From Cellulomonas taurus (GTDB taxonomy: Bacteria; Actinomycetota; Actinomycetes; Actinomycetales; Cellulomonadaceae): a stretch of 64,000 nucleotides of DNA. Location of the stretch: NCBI RefSeq assembly GCF_012931845.1, contig NZ_CP051884.1, positions 3,100,001 through 3,164,000 on the forward strand. The letters run 5' to 3'. A model generated the notes under the pieces. It was not told where the DNA came from, did not search any database, and worked only from the letters and a program-made list of their open reading frames with translations. Position numbers and translations under genes: made by a program. Each line of letters opens with the position of its first letter. Position 1 is the first letter of the stretch. Shown piece after piece: positions 8,742 through 15,815 of this stretch.

Positions 8742-9977
8742 TTACCGCCCGGGCAGCACCAGCCAGCCCTTGCGGAAGCCGACGATCGTTCCCGAGCCCG
8801 CGAGCAGCAGACCGGCGGCACCCCAGGCCGCCGTCTGGGCCGCGACCGGGACGCTCGCCGGAATCAGCGCACCGCGCGCCTGGGTGACCGTCTGGGTCGC
8901 CACCGCTGGCACGCTCAACGGATCGGATGCCGGTGCGACGGCTGCCGCGGCCGCGGCAGGACCTCCCGCGGCGGTCCGTGCGGCGCGGTCGTCGACCCCC
9001 GCGCTCTGCGCCGCACCGCCCCCGGGACGTTCCGCCACCGGGACCAGCGCCGCCGCGGCGTCGTAGCTCGCGTACAGGGTGCCGGCCGGCTTCCGCTCGT
9101 CCGCCGCTGACCCGGAGGAGTACCAGTACGCGGCCTGGCCGGTCAGTCCCTGGAAGTCCACGAAGTCCTGCGGGAACGACCCCCAGTCGGCGCCGGTACG
9201 CACCTGGGCGGCGGCACCGGCAGGGGTGGCGACCGCGACGCCCCGGTAGGCGGGGAGAGCCGAGAACCCCTGATCGGTGAGCCGGACCCCGGACAGCTCG
9301 GCCAGGGTCACGGTGGTGTCCGCCAGCCGCGACCATTGCGCGGTGTCGGTCATCGACGTGCTGTACCCACCGGCGGTCGCGGTCAGACGGGCCGTGCCGT
9401 CGGCGGACACCGTGAGCATCGGATCGCTGGCCCACCAGTAGGTCATCCCGCCGTAGAACACCACGGTGAACGTCCCCGACCAGCGGATCTGCGCGGTACC
9501 GGCCTGCGGGTCCGCCGTGCCCACGCCACCGTCCAGGACCACGTGCTGCTCGGTGACCCGGTTGTTGCCCGCCGTCACGGTGACCCCGTCCCGGTCGCTG
9601 CACCGGCTGGCCCAGTCGGCGGTCACCCGACTGCCGTCGCTGGTCGGTCGGTCGATCCGCACCGCGCCGTCGGTCGCCCGGTACAGGCCGTCCTGCTCGG
9701 TCCAGACCTTGGCGCTCCCGGCATCACCGGTGGCACCCGGCACCCCGGCCATCAGGAAGTTGCAGCCCCCGAAGAACGCGCCGGCACCGGATTCGGCGTT
9801 CACCGACCACCGGAGTTGACCGTTGGTGATGTCGAGCTGTTGATCGCCGAGGTCGGGGATGGTCACGCCGACCTCGATCGCGCCGTCGTCCGATCCCTCG
9901 CCCGCCGCGAGCGCCGCCGGGGCACCGAGGAGCAGCAGCGCGCCGACCAGTGCCGCGCCGCCGAGCAGCCGCCTCAT
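8742..9977 (-). CDS. HtaA-like haem-binding-domain surface protein with C-terminal membrane segment
   Basis: 411 residues. The signal peptide (LLGGAALVGALLLLGAPAALAA) is followed by an HtaA-like domain closely parallel to the neighbouring gene: GAFFGGCNFL, SRCSDRDG, FTVVFYGGMTYWWASDPML and AAYWYSSGSAADERK. An Ala/Pro-rich linker leads to a C-terminal hydrophobic stretch (AAWGAAGLLLAGSGTIV) and a short GFRKGW tail, typical of anchoring. The two HtaA-like genes look like a tandem duplication that diverged in the C-terminal part. The start overlaps the stop of the upstream gene by 4 bp. The inferred role is capture of haem at the surface and transfer to HmuT. Confidence 0.76.
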   Translation of the reverse strand: MRRLLGGAALVGALLLLGAPAALAAGEGSDDGAIEVGVTIPDLGDQQLDITNGQLRWSVNAESGAGAFFGGCNFLMAGVPGATGDAGSAKVWTEQDGLYRATDGAVRIDRPTSDGSRVTADWASRCSDRDGVTVTAGNNRVTEQHVVLDGGVGTADPQAGTAQIRWSGTFTVVFYGGMTYWWASDPMLTVSADGTARLTATAGGYSTSMTDTAQWSRLADTTVTLAELSGVRLTDQGFSALPAYRGVAVATPAGAAAQVRTGADWGSFPQDFVDFQGLTGQAAYWYSSGSAADERKPAGTLYASYDAAAALVPVAERPGGGAAQSAGVDDRAARTAAGGPAAAAAAVAPASDPLSVPAVATQTVTQARGALIPASVPVAAQTAAWGAAGLLLAGSGTIVGFRKGWLVLPGR

Positions 9978-11062
9978 CGGACCGCCTCCGTCGCCGCCGT
10001 GGCCCGGGCACGTCGCCGTCGTCGCTGCGCGGTGACGAAGGAGACCACCACCGTGCTGAGCAGCACGCCACCGGCCGCCGCGAGCGCGATCTCCGCCGCT
10101 GTCCACCCGTGTCCGGTCCCGGAGTCGGTCTCGGCCGCCAACAGTTCGGCGGCCGTCGCCGCCGCCGGGTCGGCGGTGACGGTGAACTCCAGCTCCGAGG
10201 TCAGCCCGGACCCGGCCGCCGCCACCCGCAGCAGATGGGTGCCCACGCGGGTGTCGGCGGGCAGCCCCAACGCGCCGGCGATCTCCCCCTGGGCACCGGC
10301 GGTCAACGGGCCGAGCGACACGACGCCGTCGTCCAGCGTGACGGTCAGTTGCTCCCCCGGGTCGAATCCCTGCCCGGCGAAGGTCAGGGCGCGGCCGACC
10401 ACCGCGGTCGCCTGGTCCACGCCGACGGTCGGCGCCGAGCGCTCGCCCTCCGCGCTCGGCGACGCGGCGGCGCCGTCGGGGGTGGGCTCGGCCGCACCGG
10501 CGGGTGCGAAGGTCACCGGTGTGAAGCTCTCGTTGCTCGGGTTCACCACGCCGTGCGCGCCGATCGTGATCACCCCGCACTGCACCTGGGTGCAGTCGAT
10601 GCTCGTGGCCGCACCGTCCCTGCCCTGGGCGGTGAAGGTGGGGCCGGGGACGGTCAGGGTGGTGGACCAGGTGCCGTCGGCCGCCACGGTGCCGCCGTTC
10701 GCCGCCGCCTCGGTGTCCGCGCCGGGGAAGGCCACGAAGCGGAGGTAGCCCTGGTTGTCGGCGGTCTCGGAGTCGGGGATGTAGTCGTAGTCGATGCCGG
10801 TGCGGCCACCCTGGCTCGGTCGCCAGGTGCCACCGGCGGCGTCGTCCACCCACCCGAAGGACACGTAGATCCCGCCGAAGCCGCTCGGGACGGACTGGAA
10901 CCCGGTGCCGGACAGCCGGAGGGTGGTCGGCCCGTCCAGGGACGCCTGGGCCCGGCCGTCGACGCCGACCACGTCCACGGCCCCGGCGGCCGTCGCCGTC
11001 TGGCCCACGGCCACGACCAGCCCGACGGCGACCGCGCCCACGGCCACTGCGCGTCCGATCAC
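9974..11062 (-). CDS. Secreted, membrane-anchored surface protein of the haem locus
   Basis: 362 residues: signal peptide (AVGLVVAVGQTATAA), a beta-rich N-terminal domain with a cysteine pair DCTQVQC and the run GVITIGAHG, a second beta domain with an IPT-like repeat (ALTFAGQGFDPGEQLTV), then one C-terminal membrane helix and a basic tail. The N-terminal domain resembles a domain found beside HtaA proteins in actinobacterial haem loci; I cannot name it with certainty. Overlaps of 4 bp with hmuV upstream and the HtaA-like gene downstream fix it inside the operon. No haem ligand set is evident, so it may be a scaffold or a second receptor. Confidence 0.75.
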   Translation of the reverse strand: MIGRAVAVGAVAVGLVVAVGQTATAAGAVDVVGVDGRAQASLDGPTTLRLSGTGFQSVPSGFGGIYVSFGWVDDAAGGTWRPSQGGRTGIDYDYIPDSETADNQGYLRFVAFPGADTEAAANGGTVAADGTWSTTLTVPGPTFTAQGRDGAATSIDCTQVQCGVITIGAHGVVNPSNESFTPVTFAPAGAAEPTPDGAAASPSAEGERSAPTVGVDQATAVVGRALTFAGQGFDPGEQLTVTLDDGVVSLGPLTAGAQGEIAGALGLPADTRVGTHLLRVAAAGSGLTSELEFTVTADPAAATAAELLAAETDSGTGHGWTAAEIALAAAGGVLLSTVVVSFVTAQRRRRRARATAATEAVR

Positions 11063-11856
11063 TGCTCTGCTCCTCGCTGTCGACGGTCATGGCTGCGCTC
11101 CGGCAGCACGATCAGCTCCGCCCCGTGCCGGATCACCCGCACCGGGTACTGGTAGAGCGCGCTGAGGGAATCGGCCCGGAGCACCGCGTCGGGCGCACCG
11201 ACCGCATGCACCCGTCCACCACCGAGCAGCAGCACCCGATCGGCGTAGGCGGCCGCCAGCGACAGGTCGTGCACCACCGCGAGCACCGCGTCCCCAGCGC
11301 GCGCCCGGTGCCGGGCGTGCCCGAGGACCAGCTCCTGATGCCGGATGTCCAGCGCCGCGGTCGGCTCGTCCAGCAGCAGCACGGCGGTGCCCTGCGCCCG
11401 GCTGCGCGCGTAGGAGGTTCGGGCCTTCTCGCCGCCGGACAACGTCGGGAACCGGCGTGTCGTGAGGTGTCGCACGTCTGCGGCGTCCAGCGCGTCGGCC
11501 ACCGCACGGTCGTCCTCGGTCTCCTCCGGCCGCCCCCGCCACGGCGCGCGCCCCATCCGCACCACGTCCAGCACGCTGAACGGGAAGCTCAACCGGTTCT
11601 CCTGCAACAGCACCGCCCGACGACGGGCCAGTTCGGCCGCCGGGGTGCTGTGCGCGTCCCGCCCGGTGTAGCGCACGCTGCCGGTGGTCGGCCGCAGGTC
11701 GCCCGCGAGCAGGCCCAGCAGGGTCGACTTGCCCGCGCCGTTGGGTCCGACCACCGCGAGCAGTTCGCCGGACAGCAGGTCCAGGTCGACCCCGGTGAGC
11801 AGCTCCTGCTCCTCGACGGCGTAGCCCAACCCCCTGGCCTGCACCACGGCGCTCAT
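11059..11856 (-). CDS. hmuV: Haem ABC importer ATP-binding protein HmuV
   Basis: 265-residue ATPase energising the HmuTU importer at the inner face of the membrane. Walker A GPNGAGKST is near residues 37-45. The signature is the variant LSGGEKAR, followed by LLLDEPTAALD and the switch histidine in VVHDLSL. The ATG at 11856 overlaps the hmuU stop by 4 bp and removes the long spurious upstream extension. Length and order (T-U-V) match haem and siderophore importers. The signature variant is usual for haem-type HmuV proteins, which supports haem over ferric siderophore without proving it. Confidence 0.9.
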   Translation of the reverse strand: MSAVVQARGLGYAVEEQELLTGVDLDLLSGELLAVVGPNGAGKSTLLGLLAGDLRPTTGSVRYTGRDAHSTPAAELARRRAVLLQENRLSFPFSVLDVVRMGRAPWRGRPEETEDDRAVADALDAADVRHLTTRRFPTLSGGEKARTSYARSRAQGTAVLLLDEPTAALDIRHQELVLGHARHRARAGDAVLAVVHDLSLAAAYADRVLLLGGGRVHAVGAPDAVLRADSLSALYQYPVRVIRHGAELIVLPERSHDRRQRGAEQ

Positions 11857-12896
11857 GCCCAGCCCCCGGCCGAGCGGCGGGTACGGCGGATCAGCCAGAA
11901 GAAGAACGGGCCGCCGACCAGCGCGGTGAGCATCCCGATCGGCAGGTCCGCGTACGGCACCGCGGTGCGCGCGACCAGGTCCGCCCCGGTCAGCAGCACG
12001 GCTCCACCGAGCGCGGAGAGCGGGATCAGCACCCGGTGCCCCGGGCCGAGCAGCATCCGGATCAGGTGCGGCACCACCAGTCCGACGAAGGCGATGATCC
12101 CGCAGAAGGCGACGGCGGCGGCGGTGAGCAGCGCCACGACCACGATGCACACCAGCCGCAGACGTTCGACATCCACCCCGACGTGCCGGGCGGCACGTTC
12201 GCCGAGCGCGAGCAGGTCCAGTCGACGGGCCAGCACCAGCGCCGCCACCAACCCGACGGCGACCAGCGGCGCGACCACGCCGACGTACGCCCACCGGGTG
12301 CCGTTCAGCGAACCCAGCTGCCAGAACACGATCTGCTCCCGGGACTGGGTATCACCGAGGAAGGTCAGGAAGGCCAGACCGGCGCCGCCCACCGCGTTCA
12401 CCGCGACGCCAGTCAGCACCAGGGTCACCACCTCGGTCCGACCCTCCGACCGGGCGACCACGTACACCAGGACGGTCGCCACCAGCCCGCCGACGAAGGC
12501 CAGCACCGCCGTGGTGTACGCCCCGGCGAAGCTCAGGCCGAACACGATCCCGGTGCAGGCGGCCAGCGCGGCGCCCGATGACACGCCCACCACGCCGGGA
12601 TCGGCGAGCGGGTTGCCGAACACCCCCTGCATCACCGCACCGGCGGTCGCCAGGGCGGCGCCGACCAGCACCGCCATCGCCACCCGAGGGAACCGGATGC
12701 TCCACAGCGCGGCATCGCCGTTCGGGTGCGTCGGCGACGGCAACCAGTCGAGCCCGATCCGGTGCAGCACCGAGCCGAGCACCTGCTGGGGTGGCACGTC
12801 CAGCTGTCCGCGCCCGGCGCTGAGCCCGGCCAGCACCACCAGGCAGCACACCAGCGCGACGGTCACCGGGAGCACCCGCGAGCGCCGGCCGGTCAT
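11853..12896 (-). CDS. hmuU: Haem ABC importer permease HmuU (FecCD family)
   Basis: 347-residue polytopic membrane protein of the FecCD/BtuC family with about ten hydrophobic segments. Family hallmarks seen are IRFPRVAMAVLVGAALATAG after the first helix, GNPLADPGVVGVSSGA, and FVGLVVPHLIRMLLGPGHR near the C-terminus. It forms the translocation channel with HmuV and takes substrate from HmuT. The ATG at 12896 overlaps the hmuT stop (ATGA), and the next gene starts inside its own end, so T-U-V are tightly coupled. Confidence 0.91.
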   Translation of the reverse strand: MTGRRSRVLPVTVALVCCLVVLAGLSAGRGQLDVPPQQVLGSVLHRIGLDWLPSPTHPNGDAALWSIRFPRVAMAVLVGAALATAGAVMQGVFGNPLADPGVVGVSSGAALAACTGIVFGLSFAGAYTTAVLAFVGGLVATVLVYVVARSEGRTEVVTLVLTGVAVNAVGGAGLAFLTFLGDTQSREQIVFWQLGSLNGTRWAYVGVVAPLVAVGLVAALVLARRLDLLALGERAARHVGVDVERLRLVCIVVVALLTAAAVAFCGIIAFVGLVVPHLIRMLLGPGHRVLIPLSALGGAVLLTGADLVARTAVPYADLPIGMLTALVGGPFFFWLIRRTRRSAGGWA

Positions 12897-13984
12897 GCCG
12901 CGTCCGGTGCGTAGAACGCCCGGGCCAGCGCGTCCAGGGTCTGCGCGGTGGTGGGCCCGAAGCCGAGCAGCTGACTGTCGGCCATGTCGACCACCCGGCG
13001 GTGCTCCCCCGCGGGGGTCTGGGCCACCGCGGGCAGCTGCTCCAGCAGACCGTCCACCCCGCCCACCGACGCCAGACCCTCGGTCATCACCAGGATCAGA
13101 TCCGGCTGTGCCGCGATCAGTCCCTCGTCGGTGATCGGCCGCATCCCCTGCCAGCCGATCTCGGTGGCGACGTCCACCCCGCCGAGGGTGCTGATCAACG
13201 AATCGGCTCCCGAACCGGTGCCGAACAGGTAGTAGACCCCGGCGCTGCCCCGCAGGTAGAGGAAGACCACCCGCAGCTTCTCCGCGGGATCGGCGGGCGC
13301 CAGCCGGGCGATCTGGGTGCTCACCCGGTCGATCTCCGCCTGGGTGCGCTCGCTCAGCGCAGCACCGGCCTCCGGCAGTCCGACGGCGGCCGCGACCTGG
13401 GTGATCAGGGTGGCCACCGTGTCCAGACCGCGATGCGCGTCCATCACGACCACCGGGATCCCGGCGTCCCGCATCTGCAACACCACATCCCAGGGGCCGA
13501 GGGTGGTGTCCGTGATGATGAGCGTCGGCGCGAGGTTCAGGATCGCCTCGCCGGTGAGCTCGTGGCCGTTCGTGGTGACCAGCGGCTTGTCGATGATCTC
13601 GGTGAAGTCCGAGGAGGTGTCCCGGCCGACGACGCTGTCGCCCAGTCCCAGCTCGTAGACGATCCGTGAGGTGGAGCCGTACAGGTCGAGCGCCAGGATC
13701 CGGCTGGTGTCCGTGACGGTCACGGTGGTGCCCTGCGCGTCGGTGACCGTGGCGGGCAGCGCGGGCCGCGGATCGTCGACCACCGGAGCCACCGGCGCGG
13801 CGGACGACACCGCGGTGCTCGGCCCGGCGTACTCCCGGGGGTGGTCCAGCGGGGTCAGCGAGTCCAGCGCCGGACGGTCGGCGGCGGCGACCGGACCGGC
13901 GTCGCCCGCGGGGCCGTTCAGCGAACACCCGGCCAGGACGGCGAGCGCGACGAACGACATGAGGGCACGACGGAACAACGACAT
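12893..13984 (-). CDS. hmuT: Haem ABC importer substrate-binding lipoprotein HmuT
   Basis: 363-residue lipoprotein, first gene of the haem operon. The signal peptide ends in a lipobox LAGC with Cys20 as the lipid-modified residue. The body is a periplasmic-binding-protein fold of the BtuF/HmuT type: RILALDLYGSTSRIVYELGLGD at the first lobe and helix-rich linker (LIITDTTLGPWDVVL, RRVVDMADSQLLGFGP). HmuT passes haem to HmuU. The start codon has an AGGAG site 11 bp upstream and an iron-box-like sequence 24-42 bp upstream, so induction under iron limitation is expected. Confidence 0.9.
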   Translation of the reverse strand: MSLFRRALMSFVALAVLAGCSLNGPAGDAGPVAAADRPALDSLTPLDHPREYAGPSTAVSSAAPVAPVVDDPRPALPATVTDAQGTTVTVTDTSRILALDLYGSTSRIVYELGLGDSVVGRDTSSDFTEIIDKPLVTTNGHELTGEAILNLAPTLIITDTTLGPWDVVLQMRDAGIPVVVMDAHRGLDTVATLITQVAAAVGLPEAGAALSERTQAEIDRVSTQIARLAPADPAEKLRVVFLYLRGSAGVYYLFGTGSGADSLISTLGGVDVATEIGWQGMRPITDEGLIAAQPDLILVMTEGLASVGGVDGLLEQLPAVAQTPAGEHRRVVDMADSQLLGFGPTTAQTLDALARAFYAPDAA

Positions 13985-14007
13985 GACGGGATGGACTCCT
14001 GCTCAGC

Positions 14008-14026
14008 GAAGGCTCGCCTAACCTAA
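14008..14026 (-). promoter_or_regulatory. IdeR/DtxR-type iron box upstream of hmuT
   Basis: The 19-bp window matches the DtxR/IdeR consensus (TTAGGTTAGCCTAACCTAA) at 15 of 19 positions by my count. The right half (GCCTAACCTAA) is perfect and the left half is degenerate. It lies 24-42 bp before the hmuT start, a position that would block transcription when the iron-loaded repressor binds. A second partial palindrome (acctaagttaggt) overlaps the perfect half. Confidence 0.75.
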
Positions 14027-14068
14027 GTTAGGTCGTCCTCACTAGGCAAGAGTCCGCAGGTCACGACA

Positions 14069-14109
14069 CGACAACGGCCCGCCGGGATGACTCCCGACGG
14101 GCCGTGTCG
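14069..14109 (-). terminator. Hairpin terminator after the DUF5997 gene
   Basis: Long near-perfect inverted repeat around acggcccgccggga and tcccgacgggccgt, with arms extending to cgac/gtcg and a 4-base loop. It sits 8 bp beyond the DUF5997 stop on the minus strand and separates that transcript from the haem operon promoter. Confidence 0.75.
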
Positions 14110-14116
14110 ACTCCGA

Positions 14117-14494
14117 TCAGCGCTCCTTGAGCCGCTGCTCCTCACGCTTGACCTCGGCGAAGCTGGCCCGCTCCCGGTGCAGCCACTCGGGCGCCTCGGC
14201 GATCACTGCCTCGATCTGCTCGGTGGTCAACGGGTCGGTCAGCCCGGCCCGGGCCAACCCCGACATCGACACCCGCAGCCGGGCCGCCACCACCTGGCGG
14301 GGGTGCGGTCCGTTGCGGCGCAGCTCGGTCAGCCACTCCGGCGGGTTCTGCTGCCACTCGTCCAGCTGGTCGCGGGACACCGGCCCGGCCTGGAACTCCG
14401 CCGGGGTCGCCGGCAGGTACACGCCGAGCTTGGCCGCGGCGGTGGCGGGCTTCATGGTCTGGGTCGCGCGGGCACGACGGGGCTGCGAGGTCAC
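14117..14494 (-). CDS. DUF5997 family protein
   Basis: Small soluble protein of 125 residues from the GTG at 14494. The sequence (TMKPATAAAKLGVYLPATP, DQLDEWQQNPPEWLTELRRNGPHPR, GLTDPLTTEQIEAV) matches the actinobacterial DUF5997 family in length and pattern. The C-terminus is a charged helix (REEQRLKER). No enzymatic motif is visible and the function is unknown. It lies 17 bp after the flavin monooxygenase-like gene on the same strand, so the two are probably co-transcribed. Longer readings upstream have no family support. Confidence 0.82.
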   Translation of the reverse strand: MTSQPRRARATQTMKPATAAAKLGVYLPATPAEFQAGPVSRDQLDEWQQNPPEWLTELRRNGPHPRQVVAARLRVSMSGLARAGLTDPLTTEQIEAVIAEAPEWLHRERASFAEVKREEQRLKER

Positions 14495-14511
14495 CCACCC
14501 AGGATACGGAC

Positions 14512-15777
14512 TCAGGCGTCGAGCAGCCGTCGCACCTCGCGCGCGGCCGCCCGACCGGCCCGATTCGCCCCGATGGTGCTGGCACTGGGCCCGTAACCGA
14601 CCAGCTGCACCCGAGAGTCGACCACCGCCCGGGTGCCGTTCAGCTCGATGCCGCCGTTGCGGTGCCGCAGCTTCAGACCCGCCAGGTGCTCCACCGCCGG
14701 CCGGAACCCGGTCGCCCACAGCACCACGTCCGCCGCCACGTGCTCCGGCCCGTCCACCCAGCCCTCCGCGACCGGCCCGGGCACCCAGCGGGCACCGTCC
14801 GGGACCAGACGGTCGAACATCGGCCGGGCCAGCAGCACGCCCGACGCGATGCCCGCCCGGTACTCCGGGGTCAGGGACAGCCCGGTCGCCGACACGATGC
14901 TGGCCGGTGGCAGCCCCTCCCGGGTGCGCTGCTCCACCCGGGCCACCGCCTCCCGACCCAGCTCCGGGGAGAAGTCGGCGTCCACCCACTCCGGCGGCCG
15001 ACGAGTGACCCAGGTGGTCGAGGCGGCCACCCCGGCGATCGCCAGCAGGTGCTGGGCCGCCGAGCTCCCGCCGCCGACCACGATCACCCGGCGACCGGCG
15101 AACTCCTCCGGTCCGCGGTAGTCGTGGGTGTGCAGCTGGGTCCCGGCGAAGTCGCGCTGCCCGGGGTACACCGGCCAGAACGGTCGGGTCCAGGTGCCGG
15201 TGGCGTTGATCAGCGCCCGGGCGAGCCAGGTCCGGCGCACCCGGCGGGGTGCCTGCGGGACGGTCGGCACCGCGTGCGGCTCCGGCCGGAGCGCCCCGGC
15301 CCCGCAGCCGAGCAGGTCGACGGGCTGTTCGGTCGACCGCGCCTGCGGCCCCGGGTCGCCGACCGGCAGCCCGGAGCGGTCCACCGACTCCACCGCCAGC
15401 AGCCCGTCGGGCGCGTCGGTCACCGCCCGCACCTGGACCGGGCGTCGCACCCGCAGCCCCTCGTCCGCCTCGAACGCGCCGAAGTAACCGGGCAGCGCCA
15501 CCGCAGCCGACAGTTCGGGGTCGAAGCTCGGCATCGGCCGGTTCGGCAGTTCGTACACGCTGTGCACGGTCCGCATGGTCAGCGACGGCCAGCGTTCGCG
15601 CCAGGCACCGCCCGGACCGTCGGCGGCGTCCAGCACCACGAAGGTCGGTGCACCCGGCTCGGGGGCGTCGACCGGGGCGAATCCGGAACGTCGCAGGTGC
15701 GCGGCGGCCGACAGTCCGGCCTGTCCGGCGCCGATCACCACCACATCCACCGGCTGCAGGTCGTCATCAGGGGCCAC
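14512..15777 (-). CDS. Flavin-containing monooxygenase-like NAD(P)/FAD oxidoreductase
   Basis: 421-residue predicted FAD- and NADPH-dependent enzyme of the CzcO/FMO type. An N-terminal dinucleotide fold GAGQAGLSAAAHL begins near residue 14, and a second GGGSSAAQHL near the middle would bind NADPH. The C-terminus has the FMO-type ATGFRP motif. The GTG at 15777 is chosen as the first start just before the FAD motif; a much longer frame upstream is the antisense of the LuxR gene. Such enzymes oxygenate soft nucleophiles or small carbonyl compounds; the substrate cannot be told here. Confidence 0.85.
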   Translation of the reverse strand: MAPDDDLQPVDVVVIGAGQAGLSAAAHLRRSGFAPVDAPEPGAPTFVVLDAADGPGGAWRERWPSLTMRTVHSVYELPNRPMPSFDPELSAAVALPGYFGAFEADEGLRVRRPVQVRAVTDAPDGLLAVESVDRSGLPVGDPGPQARSTEQPVDLLGCGAGALRPEPHAVPTVPQAPRRVRRTWLARALINATGTWTRPFWPVYPGQRDFAGTQLHTHDYRGPEEFAGRRVIVVGGGSSAAQHLLAIAGVAASTTWVTRRPPEWVDADFSPELGREAVARVEQRTREGLPPASIVSATGLSLTPEYRAGIASGVLLARPMFDRLVPDGARWVPGPVAEGWVDGPEHVAADVVLWATGFRPAVEHLAGLKLRHRNGGIELNGTRAVVDSRVQLVGYGPSASTIGANRAGRAAAREVRRLLDA

Positions 15778-15815
15778 GCCCGGACAACGTCGCGCGGACC
15801 GGGGACGTTCCCCGG

